This document shows positions 17,374 to 26,014 of a stretch of 41,666 nt of DNA, piece by piece; within the stretch, counting starts at the first letter, position 1; each line of letters starts with the position of its first letter. This DNA comes from Planctomycetota bacterium (lineage in GTDB: Bacteria > Planctomycetota > Brocadiia > Brocadiales > Brocadiaceae): contig VGXX01000008.1 in the NCBI GenBank assembly GCA_016873155.1, positions 1-41,666 on the forward strand, written 5' to 3'. The position numbers and the translations under genes are program-made. A model generated the notes under the pieces. The model saw only the letters and a program-made list of their open reading frames with translations. It was not told the origin of the DNA and ran no database searches.

Positions 17374-18465
17374 TTAGTTTGAAAGTAGTTCCGTCCAACA
17401 TTCGTTGAACTTTTTCTGAACATCGGGTAGTAGAATCTTATAAAATTCCAACTTATTAATTGTTCTTTTGTCTATAAAAACGTAAGAATTTTTTAATATT
17501 TCTTTCTTTACATAGCGCCATGCCTTTCTATTACAACTGGCATAATATGAGTAATTGGTCTGCCGGGCGCTGATTTCCGGACGAAGCATAAAATTGATAA
17601 AACTTTCAGCAAGTTGCTTGTTTCTTGCTCCTGCAGGAATAACCACGACATCAACCCAGAAACTCGTACCTTCTTTAGGTACTATAAATTTTATGTTGTT
17701 ATCTTCATCATTAAGTATGGCTGCATCTCCGTTATAACACTGGGCAATCCATAATGTTTCGTTTTTCAACTTTTCCCTAATCTCATTATAAGCTATGAAG
17801 CATTCATTATGGAGGAGAGGTTTCAGTTCCTTTAGTATCTTTAGCGTTGCGTCCAACTCGCCGGGGTTTTGTGGATTTAATTGATACCCCAACAGTTTCA
17901 ACCCAACGGACATAACTTCATAGGGATCATTCACCAACGCCGTATGTCCTTTATATTTCGCGTCCCAGAAAATACGCCAGCTGTCAACGGTGTCCTTTAC
18001 GTATTTTGCATTATATGCAATACCGGTAACCCCCCAGTCAATGGGGACACAATACCCCTTCCATTTATTTATAATAGTCCTGAACCTTGCATTAAGATTA
18101 CGCAAATTGGGAATATCCGCCCCGTCAAATTTCAGCAGCAATTTAGATTTTATCATTGCATCCATCGACCCCTCACTTGGGAAAACAAGATCGTACCTGC
18201 CCGGTTCAGACTGGACTAAAGAGTACATAGCGTCTTCAAGATCATAGAAATCGACATTCACCTTAACATGAAATTCTTTTTCAAAATCTGAAACAATCTC
18301 AGGGTCAAGATAATCCATCCATGTATACACATTAAGTATGGATGAATTGTCCGTGGTACTTTTTGATGTGTCCGATTGGAGAACCTTTAGTTCTAACCCA
18401 AATATATTTTGAACCATGAATACCAGGGTTACAATAAAGAAAACGTATGCAACTCTTTTTGTCAT
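17374..18465 (-). CDS. PotD-like polyamine-type periplasmic binding protein (kinase-linked)
   Basis: This is a periplasmic substrate-binding protein of the spermidine/putrescine family with an N-terminal signal or anchor segment (VAYVFFIVTLVFMVQ). Compared from memory with E. coli PotD, several polyamine-contact positions are kept: Trp and Tyr in VYTWMDYL, Ser in FPSEGS, Asp and Glu in NDPYEV, and Trp-x-Asp in SFWVDV. The PotD Trp229 region reads CYNGD, and Tyr85 is not kept. No potABC genes are adjacent; instead the gene is followed after nine bases by a Cache histidine kinase. This suggests a sensing role, as for NspS of Vibrio cholerae. A transporter encoded elsewhere is the alternative. 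ATG 18465 is preferred; GTG 18468 would add one residue. Confidence 0.85.
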   Translation of the reverse strand: MTKRVAYVFFIVTLVFMVQNIFGLELKVLQSDTSKSTTDNSSILNVYTWMDYLDPEIVSDFEKEFHVKVNVDFYDLEDAMYSLVQSEPGRYDLVFPSEGSMDAMIKSKLLLKFDGADIPNLRNLNARFRTIINKWKGYCVPIDWGVTGIAYNAKYVKDTVDSWRIFWDAKYKGHTALVNDPYEVMSVGLKLLGYQLNPQNPGELDATLKILKELKPLLHNECFIAYNEIREKLKNETLWIAQCYNGDAAILNDEDNNIKFIVPKEGTSFWVDVVVIPAGARNKQLAESFINFMLRPEISARQTNYSYYASCNRKAWRYVKKEILKNSYVFIDKRTINKLEFYKILLPDVQKKFNECWTELLSN

Positions 18466-18473
18466 CACAATTA

Positions 18474-18938
18474 TTAACGTAAAGATGGTTTTGGTTTTAA
18501 TTCGGCAAGTTGACTAAGAAAAGGCAGGTATTTCCACTGATAATTATATTTTTTACTCAACTCCTTAATCATGCGATGATACTTTTCATACAGATCGTAC
18601 AAAATTTCTTTGTAGTGAGGATTACAATAAAAAATACGGCATCCAAGTGTTCGTAAGTCCCGGATACTGCATTCATTGTCCTTCAGAAAAGGACAAACAT
18701 TGTCAGAAACATTGAAGTCCGGCACTTCCACGTTCTGCGTAATATAGTCAACCTCAATACTGCTGGTATAGAGGACATGACCAAACGTGCTGAAATTACA
18801 ACACGTTCCACACGTGTTACAACCGGGGTTTAACTGTGCTAACTCTTTTTCTAAACACTGATATAATAGTGACAATTCGGAATAGAGATTTTCCTGCACT
18901 ACTTCCCGTGTTGTCATATTAGCCAAAACGTCCTTCAT
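18474..18938 (-). CDS. YkgJ-family cysteine-cluster protein (second of tandem pair)
   Basis: This 154-residue protein contains the CxxCxxCC signature (CNTCGTCC) and downstream Cys residues in VCPFLKDNECSIRD and LGCRIFYCNP. These are hallmarks of the YkgJ/UPF0153 metal-chelating family. Biochemical function is not established; zinc or iron-sulfur binding is expected. A charged helical tail follows (YEKYHRMIKELSKKYNYQW). The start overlaps the preceding YkgJ gene by 20 bases and the stop lies nine bases before the PotD-like ATG, so the gene is probably translated in series with the sensing operon. Confidence 0.85.
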   Translation of the reverse strand: MKDVLANMTTREVVQENLYSELSLLYQCLEKELAQLNPGCNTCGTCCNFSTFGHVLYTSSIEVDYITQNVEVPDFNVSDNVCPFLKDNECSIRDLRTLGCRIFYCNPHYKEILYDLYEKYHRMIKELSKKYNYQWKYLPFLSQLAELKPKPSLR

Positions 18939-19434
18939 ATGTTTTTAAATTGTCCTGTATATCCTTTAAGGTATGCAATTTTCCTTTATCCACACCGGGA
19001 CATGTATTTTTCAATTTTTCCCACTCTGACCTGTTTTCCAGATTCGATCCCCAGAATGGAAATGCCTTACACTGACAAGGTCTGACGTCGTAAATCTTGC
19101 ATCCGTTATCGTACATAATACAATCGCCGTTACCGTACTCAACCAGACTACACCAGCCATTAAAACTCCTCAAATAATATTTGGCAAATGCGTCCTGCGT
19201 AATACCCAGAAACGATGATATTCTTTCTACTTCTTTTTTATTGACCCATATCACACCAGGTTCACCGCGACAGCACCTGCCGCATCGCTGACATTCGAAT
19301 TTGAGCCCTTCTTTGAACCATGGTAGTGTACTACTTTGAACACCCTTGTTTTTGTCAGATTTTACGTTATCCATATTCAAATCTCTTATAGTATTGCTCT
19401 GTAAAAACTTCTTTTCCCCATTCCCTGCTTTCAC
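18919..19434 (-). CDS. YkgJ-family cysteine-cluster protein (first of tandem pair)
   Basis: The protein carries the CxxCxxCC motif in CQRCGRCCRGEPGVIWV, followed by CIMYDNGCKIYDVRPCQCKA and a further Cys in LKNTCPGV. It is closer to the canonical YkgJ pattern than its downstream neighbour. The role is probably metal binding in the cytoplasm; no signal peptide is evident. The start is uncertain: GTG at 19434 or ATG at 19374, because the first 20 residues look unconserved and neither has a strong ribosome-binding site. It overlaps the second YkgJ gene. Confidence 0.83.
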   Translation of the reverse strand: MKAGNGEKKFLQSNTIRDLNMDNVKSDKNKGVQSSTLPWFKEGLKFECQRCGRCCRGEPGVIWVNKKEVERISSFLGITQDAFAKYYLRSFNGWCSLVEYGNGDCIMYDNGCKIYDVRPCQCKAFPFWGSNLENRSEWEKLKNTCPGVDKGKLHTLKDIQDNLKTYEGRFG

Positions 19435-19445
19435 AAGGACGAGTT

Positions 19446-19775
19446 TTATGAGGATTTCAAAACCGGCCAGTACATAAAGTTCATATAGTTAATACGCACT
19501 TCCCTCTTAAAGAATGCCGGTGTAATACGCAAAAGAGGCACTCTTGGCGCTCGGTCTTCATTTTCTTCATGCGCATCCCAGGGGGTAAGCCAACCCTCAA
19601 GAAAGTTTGAGAACCCAAGATTTCTTTGCAGACCATGATGTTCTTCCCGGGTTTGCATTATTTCATTTGCGGCCGTATCTTGTACTATTTTTTCCTCATT
19701 TGCAAAAGCACTGATTGTTTGTATGAATATCCATAAGCTTAGTAAAAACATCGTAACTGGAATACGTTTCTGCAT
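19446..19775 (-). CDS. Small secreted protein of unknown function
   Basis: With the ATG at 19775 this gives 109 residues, with a signal peptide (VTMFLLSLWIFIQTISAFA). A GGGGTAGGA ribosome-binding sequence precedes that ATG, which is why the longer upstream frame is rejected. The mature protein ends in a dense, apparently conserved block: WLTPWDAHEENEDRAPRV, then LLRITPAFFKREVRINY. This resembles the start of an outer-membrane barrel strand, so the gene may be a truncated relative of a larger barrel protein, but I cannot show this. It lies 11 bp upstream of the YkgJ pair. Confidence 0.65.
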   Translation of the reverse strand: MQKRIPVTMFLLSLWIFIQTISAFANEEKIVQDTAANEIMQTREEHHGLQRNLGFSNFLEGWLTPWDAHEENEDRAPRVPLLRITPAFFKREVRINYMNFMYWPVLKSS

Positions 19776-19884
19776 ATTTTTCCTACCCCTTCTGCATAAT
19801 TGGTTGTCGGAACATTTGTGAGATGTGTTTTTTCCAAAAAGTACCAAAAAATACCATATATTCCAAGAAAAGGCAATTGTCATT

Positions 19885-21120
19885 TTAATCAACAGAATTT
19901 CCGGCGAGGTATCCGGTGGAAAATGCCGCCTGGAGATTAAACCCCCCTGTTGGGCCGTCAATATCAAGCGTCTCTCCCGCAAAATATAACCCCTTTAGAA
20001 GTTTAGATTCCATTGTCTTCGCATCGACTTCGTCCAGATTTACTCCGCCTGCTGTTACAATAGCCTCCTCAACAGGACGATGACGAAGCAGTGTAAGACG
20101 CAATCCCTTGAGTTGTTTTAGAATCTTCCTTCTTTCCGGTGTTGTTATTTGAGATGCCTTTTTATGAGGTTCAATATTACAAAGACTCAATAGAACAGGG
20201 GCTAATTTCTCCGGAACGAAAACAGTAAGGCATGATTTAACAACCTTACCACCCTGTCTTTTAATCTGGTTTAAGAGAATACGATCGAGTTCTTCTGTTG
20301 AACAATTGGGTTTAAAGTCTATATGAATTTGTATGAAACCATTTGGCAGGCATTCGACAAGCCGTTTGCTCATATCCAAAATGGCCGGTCCGGAAATGCC
20401 GAAATGAGTAAAAAGCGCCTCCCCAAAATGTTCTGCAATCTTTTTGTTCAGTTGATACGCCGAGATATTTACGTTTTTTATGGGCGTTCCCTGTAAGGAT
20501 TTTACCCACGTCTCTTCTGACTCAAAGGCAATAATTGCAGGGTATGTTGGACAAATTGAGTGACCTACGCTGGCGGCTAGTTTATAGCCGTCTCCCGTAC
20601 TTCCGGTAGCCGGGTAACTCAGCCCACCTGTGGCAATTAAAACATTGTGTCCAAAAATATTACCGTGATTCGTCTCTGCCCCTCGGACATGATTGTTTTC
20701 AGATTTTAGTCGTAAAACATGCGTATTGGTCTGTATTTCTACCTGAAAATCCCGCATATATGTTTCAAGCGCCGCCAAGATAGAATCTGCTTTCTGGCTC
20801 TTTGGGAAGACACGTCCTTTGTTCTCGACAACCGTTTCCACATCGTGAGATAAAAGGAATGAACGCAATTTATCATTATCGAACATTTCCAATGCCATAC
20901 GGAGAAAATTCCCTCCCTTCCCGTATGCCTTGATAAATAAGTGCATTGGAGCGGTGTTGGTTACATTGCAACGACCGGTAGCACACATGAGAAGTTTTTT
21001 ACCTAAACGGTCTTTTTTCTCAAGCAGGATGACCTTTTTCCCCCTTTCAGCGGCCCGACCGGCGGCCATCATTCCCGCAGGACCACCGCCGATAACAATT
21101 AAATCATACATATTCTTCAT
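19885..21120 (-). CDS. HI0933/BaiN-type FAD-dependent oxidoreductase
   Basis: The protein starts with a Rossmann FAD-binding motif (DLIVIGGGPAGMMAAGRAAE) and has the family block LLMCATGRCNVTNT. It also has LIATGGLSYPATGSTGDGY and ends with the GLYFAGETLDIDGPTGGFNL segment that contacts flavin. It is a flavoprotein of the HI0933 family, whose members are annotated as NAD(P)/FAD-dependent oxidoreductases or dehydratases; the substrate is unknown. I choose ATG 21120 (MKNMYDL) because the 33 residues of the longer frame lie in a repeat region and do not match the family. It follows the radical SAM gene on the same strand, with a strong hairpin between them. Confidence 0.88.
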   Translation of the reverse strand: MKNMYDLIVIGGGPAGMMAAGRAAERGKKVILLEKKDRLGKKLLMCATGRCNVTNTAPMHLFIKAYGKGGNFLRMALEMFDNDKLRSFLLSHDVETVVENKGRVFPKSQKADSILAALETYMRDFQVEIQTNTHVLRLKSENNHVRGAETNHGNIFGHNVLIATGGLSYPATGSTGDGYKLAASVGHSICPTYPAIIAFESEETWVKSLQGTPIKNVNISAYQLNKKIAEHFGEALFTHFGISGPAILDMSKRLVECLPNGFIQIHIDFKPNCSTEELDRILLNQIKRQGGKVVKSCLTVFVPEKLAPVLLSLCNIEPHKKASQITTPERRKILKQLKGLRLTLLRHRPVEEAIVTAGGVNLDEVDAKTMESKLLKGLYFAGETLDIDGPTGGFNLQAAFSTGYLAGNSVD

Positions 21121-21158
21121 AGCACACCCGTAGCCTAAACCAAAAATGAAAATATATG

Positions 21159-21211
21159 TGACGAGTGGCGTGTGACGGGTAACGTTTTTCCCTGTCACAC
21201 GCCACTCGTCA
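21159..21211. repeat. 18-bp perfect inverted repeat between co-directional genes
   Basis: The arms are TGACGAGTGGCGTGTGAC at 21159-21176 and its reverse complement at 21194-21211, with a 17-base loop. On the minus strand it could form a stable hairpin in the mRNA between the radical SAM and flavoprotein genes, followed by a moderately T-rich stretch. It could attenuate transcription or protect an mRNA end. Confidence 0.75.
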
Positions 21212-21220
21212 TTCGTCACT
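21191..21220 (-). repeat. AGTGACG-type 3'-end repeat, copy 2
   Basis: On the minus strand this reads AGTGACG-AA-TGACGAGTGGCG-T-GTGAC, matching the copy at 7551-7580 apart from the variable positions. It supplies the TGA stop of the radical SAM gene and forms one arm of the inverted repeat. Confidence 0.65.
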
Positions 21221-22151
21221 CTAAAAAACTTTCTCGGAAACTTGTTTCTGAGTCTAATCTATGAATGCCTTCTTCTCTGGCTATTTGAATGGCATGCTCG
21301 AATTCATCACGGCTGATAGGCCGATTTATCTCAGGATATTTGTTGGCAAGACCACAAGGACGATATTGATCCATGATATTAACGTAGGTATTCAATGAAA
21401 TCTCCTGGGCAAGAAATTGCATGACTTTCCGCGTGCCAGCTAATCCATTTGGCATTATAAGATGGCGAACGATTAATCCCCTCTCTGCAACGCCACGCTC
21501 ATCTACCACAAGGTCGCCTACCTGTCTGTGCATTTCCTTAATAGCTTTCATAGCTATCTGGGGATAATCCCTGGCTTTGCACAGTTTTGCAGCAACTTCA
21601 CTATCGGAGAACTTGAAATCGGGCATATAAATATCAAAGACCCCTTCTAAAAGTTCAAGAGTTTCAACATAATCATAACCTCCGGTATTATAGACTAAAG
21701 GTATTCTCAAACCTTCTCTCACAGCAATAAGAAGCGCTTCAAGTATTTGTGGTACAACGTGGGTTGGTGTCACAAAATTAATGTTGTGGCAGCCCATGTT
21801 TTGAAGTTCGATCATCATCAGAGCAAAACGTTCCGATGAAATTTCAAACCCTTCTCCCAGATGGCTAATCTCATAATTTTGGCAAAAAACACACCCCAAA
21901 TTACAAGAAGTAATAAAGATCGTTCCGGAACCATGCATGCCGACCAAAGGTAATTCTTCACCGAAGTGAGGATTATAACTGGAAACCTTTGCTAATCTAC
22001 CCACCTTACATACACCCACTTTGTTTTCAAGCCTGTTGACCTTGCATCGTCTCGGGCATATCTGGCATTGCTTTAAAAGATTTTGGGTCTTTTCAATCCT
22101 TTCCAGGAGTTTACCGGTCTTATACAAATTTATATAGGCAGGCTGTAACAT
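21216..22151 (-). CDS. Radical SAM protein, PflA/PflX-like (COG1313 type)
   Basis: This 311-residue radical SAM enzyme has the cluster motif CNLGCVFC (CxxxCxxC) preceded by an N-terminal Cys-rich segment (CQICPRRCKVNR and VGVCKVG) typical of the pyruvate formate-lyase activase homologues of COG1313. It should bind 4Fe-4S and S-adenosylmethionine to generate a 5'-deoxyadenosyl radical. The substrate is unknown, and no glycyl-radical enzyme is adjacent. The ATG at 22151 starts about 70 residues before the cluster. Its stop lies in the repeat at 21191-21220. Family assignment is firm; function is open. Confidence 0.88.
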   Translation of the reverse strand: MLQPAYINLYKTGKLLERIEKTQNLLKQCQICPRRCKVNRLENKVGVCKVGRLAKVSSYNPHFGEELPLVGMHGSGTIFITSCNLGCVFCQNYEISHLGEGFEISSERFALMMIELQNMGCHNINFVTPTHVVPQILEALLIAVREGLRIPLVYNTGGYDYVETLELLEGVFDIYMPDFKFSDSEVAAKLCKARDYPQIAMKAIKEMHRQVGDLVVDERGVAERGLIVRHLIMPNGLAGTRKVMQFLAQEISLNTYVNIMDQYRPCGLANKYPEINRPISRDEFEHAIQIAREEGIHRLDSETSFRESFLE

Positions 22152-22396
22152 AAGTTTTTTATCAATAATTTAATAGGCAAATTAATTTTATGGCTTATAA
22201 TCATATGAGTCAATAACAAATCATTTTAGGATAAAATATACTTTAAAATTATAGGTTGCTAAATCGACCTGTAATTTGATATATTTTGTATAAACATGAA
22301 CTGACAACAAGGAGCGGCATTACATTTTCATATCTTTATGTGAGCAATGTCCTCATTGGTACTTACTCCGAAAACAAGATTATAGAGGTTTAGTAA

Positions 22397-24238
22397 ATGA
22401 CGAAAAGATACTTCTATAACATATTCATCCTTTTTTTATTCTTCATGCCAGTTTTGGCAACCCACCATAGTGCGCATGCAGCATTCCCGGTAACGGAAAG
22501 AATCCCTTATAGTGATTTTAAGAAGCTGATTCAAGAGGACAAGCTGGAAGAGGTTATTCTGGATTCATTGACCATTAAAGGGATTTTAAAGGCCGAAGAA
22601 GGAGAAAAAGTTAAAAAAAATGTAACAACGGTGAAGGTCGATGACCCGGATTTGATTAAGGAACTCGTTGCACATAATGTAAAATTTTCCGCAACGTCAC
22701 CCGCAAATGGAGGATGGCGACAAAACCTGTTTTTACTATGGTTTATCCCCATGATAATATTTTTAATTATGATGACGAGGCTGAGGCGAGGAGCAACCGG
22801 AGCGGGACTTATGTCCATTGGAAAGAGCCGGGCCAACCTTTATGTCGATAAAGATACCGGTGTTACTTTTGATGACGTAGCCGGTGTAGATGAGGCTAAG
22901 GAAGAGCTAAAAGAGGTCATAGATTACCTGCAAAACCCGCAAAAATACCAAAGGCTGGGGGGGAAGATTCCCAAAGGAGTGTTGCTTGTGGGACCGACCG
23001 GCACCGGCAAGACGCTGCTTGCCAAGGCAGTTGCAGGAGAAGCAAAAGTGCCGTTTTTCTCAATCAGCGGTTCTGGCTTTGTCGAGATGTTTGTGGGAGT
23101 AGGCGCTGCGCGAGTACGTGACTTATTCGCACAGGGGCAGGAAAAGGCCCCTTGTATTATTTTCATTGACGAAATTGACGCACTTGGAAAGGTTCGGGCT
23201 GCGGCTCCAATCTCTGGCGGCCACGAAGAACGTGAAAACACCTTAAATCAACTCCTTGTCGAAATGGACGGGTTTGACACCCGAAAGGGCGTAATCCTTA
23301 TGGCAGCAACTAATAGACCAGAAATCCTGGACCCAGCGCTGCTCAGACCAGGAAGGTTCGACAGGCATATCCTGGTGGACAGACCCGACATCAAAGGGCG
23401 TGAAGAAATATTAAAAGTTCATTGTAAAAATGTAAAACTCGGCAAGGGCGTTGACATAAAAATCATTGCTGCAAGAACGCCGGGCTTTGTTGGAGCAGAT
23501 TTGGCCAATGTAGTTAATGAAGCAGCCCTTCTTGCCGCGCGGGTGGGTAATGAGGCCGTGTGTATGGATAATTTTGAAGAAGCCATTAATCGTGTAGTTG
23601 CCGGACTAGAAAAGAAAAAGCGCGTCATGAGCAAAAAGGAGCAAGAGATTATAGCTTACCACGAATCAGGACATGCCCTCGTGGCAGAATCTGTGCCTGG
23701 CGCAGACAAGGTGCATAGAATCTCCATCATTCCGCGTGGAATTGCAGCGCTTGGATACACCCTCCAATTACCTACAGAAGATCGATATTTGCTGACGCGA
23801 TCGGAATTATTGGACCGGCTTGCCGTACTTTTGGGTGGTCGTGTGGCTGAAGAAATTCACTTTAATGAAATCTCTACAGGGGCGCAGAATGATCTGGAAC
23901 GGGCAACGGACATAGCGATGAGTATGGTAAGAGAATATGGTATGAGTGAAAAACTGGGACCCATGACGTTCCAAAATGGCAAGAAACCGCAATTTTTGGA
24001 CATCGGCTTTCGTACCGGACGGGAATTGAGCGAGGATGTTTCAAAAGAAATTGATAGCGAAGTTAAGAAGATCATCTTCGACACCCATATAAGAGTAAAA
24101 GATATACTCATGAAGAACAAAGACCGCTTGCAAACTCTCGCAAAACTTCTTATGGAAAAGGAGGTCGTTGAAGGTGACGAACTAAGAAAGATTATTGCAG
24201 ATACTACCCCTACCCAAAAGAAGGAATCCTCTGTCTAG
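22397..24238 (+). CDS. ftsH: ATP-dependent zinc metalloprotease FtsH
   Basis: FtsH is a membrane AAA+ protease that degrades misfolded membrane proteins and short-lived regulators. An N-terminal helix (also signal-like), a periplasmic segment and a second helix at about 110-128 are present. Walker A is at 199-206 and reads GPTGTGKT, with Thr where many FtsH proteins have Pro. Walker B is FIDEIDALG, and the second region of homology is [19 protein letters not shown]. The zinc site is HESGH (H422, E423, H426) with D499 in QNDLERATD as the third ligand. Length 613 is normal. AGAGGT lies upstream of the ATG. It ends in overlapping stop codons with the convergent gene. Confidence 0.97.
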   Translation: MTKRYFYNIFILFLFFMPVLATHHSAHAAFPVTERIPYSDFKKLIQEDKLEEVILDSLTIKGILKAEEGEKVKKNVTTVKVDDPDLIKELVAHNVKFSATSPANGGWRQNLFLLWFIPMIIFLIMMTRLRRGATGAGLMSIGKSRANLYVDKDTGVTFDDVAGVDEAKEELKEVIDYLQNPQKYQRLGGKIPKGVLLVGPTGTGKTLLAKAVAGEAKVPFFSISGSGFVEMFVGVGAARVRDLFAQGQEKAPCIIFIDEIDALGKVRAAAPISGGHEERENTLNQLLVEMDGFDTRKGVILMAATNRPEILDPALLRPGRFDRHILVDRPDIKGREEILKVHCKNVKLGKGVDIKIIAARTPGFVGADLANVVNEAALLAARVGNEAVCMDNFEEAINRVVAGLEKKKRVMSKKEQEIIAYHESGHALVAESVPGADKVHRISIIPRGIAALGYTLQLPTEDRYLLTRSELLDRLAVLLGGRVAEEIHFNEISTGAQNDLERATDIAMSMVREYGMSEKLGPMTFQNGKKPQFLDIGFRTGRELSEDVSKEIDSEVKKIIFDTHIRVKDILMKNKDRLQTLAKLLMEKEVVEGDELRKIIADTTPTQKKESSV

Positions 24239-24969
24239 GAAGATATCTCGAAAAAGAATCCAAATCCAATCTTCGATCGTATAGTAATCTCCCCCGTGCA
24301 ATAAAAATATCTACCCGGCGGCAAATTTACCTTCCTCATGCCCACGTTATCCGCGATCTTGGTATAGGAATCTTCCTCTTTATTCAAAACGTATTTTTGA
24401 GAAGGATAAAATATAATACTGCCTAACGAACCCTTTGAATCAACGCTGTAAAGCGTTTTACCTACCACCAAAGGATTATCTGTTTGGAAATCGATAATTT
24501 TAATGTCCTGACCTTTAATCACCGTTGGTGAACCTTTTATATAAAAACGCCTTTCCTTACTACTGGCTTCAGAATAATATTCGGTATTGTTAATTCCTAT
24601 ATAATCACCGTCGCCCACAACAAAAAGTCCTCCCTTTGGCGGTATCTTCCACAGAGTAATATCACCGACGGAAAGATCTGTTTTTTCATCAAGCGATAAC
24701 GGCACATACAGCGAAACATAACCTTCCTTCTCAAAGGTAAGTTTGAAGTTGCCGGGATTATAATCAATAGAAAAAACACCGACAGCATCGGAAGTAGTCT
24801 TTGTTTTTGATCCGCTAGATACCACAGCAATATTTGCAAAATTAACGGGTTTGCCAAAACCATCGGTGACCCTGCCGCGAAGGGTGCCACTTTCAAAGGC
24901 GCATACAGCTTTTGAAGCGAGAAGAACAACAATCACAGAAACAAATATTTTCCTAAACATTTTTTGCAT
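24235..24969 (-). CDS. Secreted protein with carboxypeptidase-regulatory-like domain
   Basis: A signal peptide (FVSVIVVLLASKAVCAFE) precedes a carboxypeptidase regulatory-like beta-sandwich (about residues 28-100) with the pattern LRGRVTDGFGKPVNFANIAV, SDAVGVFSIDY and LTFEKEGYV. The remaining 140 residues are beta-rich and unrecognised; they end with a predicted strand pattern and an aromatic-rich tail. The protein is probably periplasmic or outer-membrane associated and may bind carbohydrate or protein. It is divergent from the following SmpA-like gene and convergent with ftsH. A second in-frame ATG three codons in is possible. Confidence 0.7.
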   Translation of the reverse strand: MQKMFRKIFVSVIVVLLASKAVCAFESGTLRGRVTDGFGKPVNFANIAVVSSGSKTKTTSDAVGVFSIDYNPGNFKLTFEKEGYVSLYVPLSLDEKTDLSVGDITLWKIPPKGGLFVVGDGDYIGINNTEYYSEASSKERRFYIKGSPTVIKGQDIKIIDFQTDNPLVVGKTLYSVDSKGSLGSIIFYPSQKYVLNKEEDSYTKIADNVGMRKVNLPPGRYFYCTGEITIRSKIGFGFFFEISS

Positions 24970-25045
24970 ATTCCTTTTGTTAATTTTCTATAATGAGACA
25001 ATAAACGTCGTTTGAGTTTGTATTTCTAACACATCATTGGCACAA

Positions 25046-25069
25046 TTGTCAAATTTATTTAATTGACAA
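25046..25069. promoter_or_regulatory. Possible operator overlapping a -35 box
   Basis: TTGTCAA (25046-25052) and TTGACAA (25063-25069) form seven-base inverted arms separated by ten bases. The right arm contains the -35 box of the promoter below, so a bound dimer would block RNA polymerase. This is a sequence pattern only. Confidence 0.3.
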
Positions 25070-25091
25070 GTACCACGCTAATTTATATACT
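25063..25091 (+). promoter_or_regulatory. Sigma-70-type promoter for the SmpA/OmlA-like gene
   Basis: TTGACA at 25063-25068 is followed after exactly 17 bases by TATACT at 25086-25091. This is a near-consensus promoter on the plus strand about 80 bases before the gene at 25173. Confidence 0.65.
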
Positions 25092-25172
25092 TTTGTAACG
25101 TGTTGTAATAGTTTAGGCATAGTCCTAACAAGTATCATAGATAACGGGTTAAAATGGGAAGGAATAAGAATT

Positions 25173-25901
25173 ATGAGAGGTAAATTTCGTCTTGCTCTGC
25201 TCTTTTCTGGTTTGTTGAGCGTGTCTCTTTTTCAAAGCAATAATTTATACGCAAAAGATACTCTGGAAGATGGTATCATTGGCTTAACCAAGGAAGAAGT
25301 TCGAGAAAAGTTGGGTAAGCCACCCTTTTTATATTGCGAGGAGGAACCTTACAGACGTTATGTAATAGTCAAACCGGAAAATGAAAGTCTCTTGAGGGCA
25401 ACTTTCTTATACGACGTCATAATCCACGATTTGTATACCATCAAAAGAGACGGCAGTAGCCTTGAATACAGGATTTATTACGGTGAAGACGTTGCCGATG
25501 GAAAAAAAGTGCTGCGTGTGAAGGAGTATTCGGTGAAATTATCTGATAATCCTGTCCCTCTGGGAAAAGTTGCTGAGATTATTCCTGAGTTCAAGCCTGC
25601 TTACAAAAGCGCAAAGGTTTACCAGGAACGTTTGCTTGGTCTGAATACTATCCGCATCATATTTGTAACTCCGGAAACCAATGAACTGTCACAACACCTG
25701 GGAAGTCTGTTTGTGGATATGGATAAGGACATACAGGATTGGGCATTATCTTATGATGTCATGCTCTGCGCCGGTGAACCGGAAAATGTGTCGGTCAATA
25801 GTATGGTAAAGGAAGTTGTTGTTGCAGTTGACGGTGAATATCGTATCGGGAAAACATCAAACGTGTTTGGGTCGAAACTGATAAAAAATCCTTTGCAATA
25901 A
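25173..25901 (+). CDS. Secreted protein with SmpA/OmlA-like N-terminal motif
   Basis: This 242-residue protein has a signal peptide (LALLFSGLLSVSLFQSNNLYA). The first mature segment IIGLTKEEVREKLGKPPFLY follows the GxSxxEVxxxLGxP pattern of SmpA/OmlA-type domains involved in outer-membrane assembly or peptidoglycan contact. The remainder is beta-rich and unrecognised. A near-consensus promoter, a GGGAAGGA ribosome-binding site and a downstream terminator make it a likely monocistronic unit. The motif assignment is tentative because BamE-like domains are short and degenerate. Confidence 0.65.
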   Translation: MRGKFRLALLFSGLLSVSLFQSNNLYAKDTLEDGIIGLTKEEVREKLGKPPFLYCEEEPYRRYVIVKPENESLLRATFLYDVIIHDLYTIKRDGSSLEYRIYYGEDVADGKKVLRVKEYSVKLSDNPVPLGKVAEIIPEFKPAYKSAKVYQERLLGLNTIRIIFVTPETNELSQHLGSLFVDMDKDIQDWALSYDVMLCAGEPENVSVNSMVKEVVVAVDGEYRIGKTSNVFGSKLIKNPLQ

Positions 25902-25924
25902 AAATACTTACTTTTGTGAATTTT

Positions 25925-25975
25925 AAAAAGCAGTAATGATTAATGTTCAACTCATTTTTCTTACTGCTTTTTTTA
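25925..25975 (+). terminator. Rho-independent terminator
   Basis: AAAAAGCAGTAA (25925-25936) pairs with TTACTGCTTTTT (25961-25972), followed by more T residues. It lies 24 bases after the stop of the SmpA/OmlA-like gene and upstream of ugd. The loop is long, about 24 bases. Confidence 0.75.
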
Positions 25976-26014
25976 TTTATACTAAAGAGCTGATTTAACA
26001 GAAGGGGTAAATTC

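Noticed and set aside
19776-19982. 69-residue N-terminal extension of the small secreted protein
   Set aside because: It overlaps the flavoprotein gene, lacks signal features, and the internal ATG at 19775 has a good ribosome-binding site and starts a signal peptide.
21121-21219. N-terminal extension of the HI0933-type flavoprotein
   Set aside because: It is encoded by the inverted repeat and does not match the family; the Rossmann motif begins right after the ATG at 21120.
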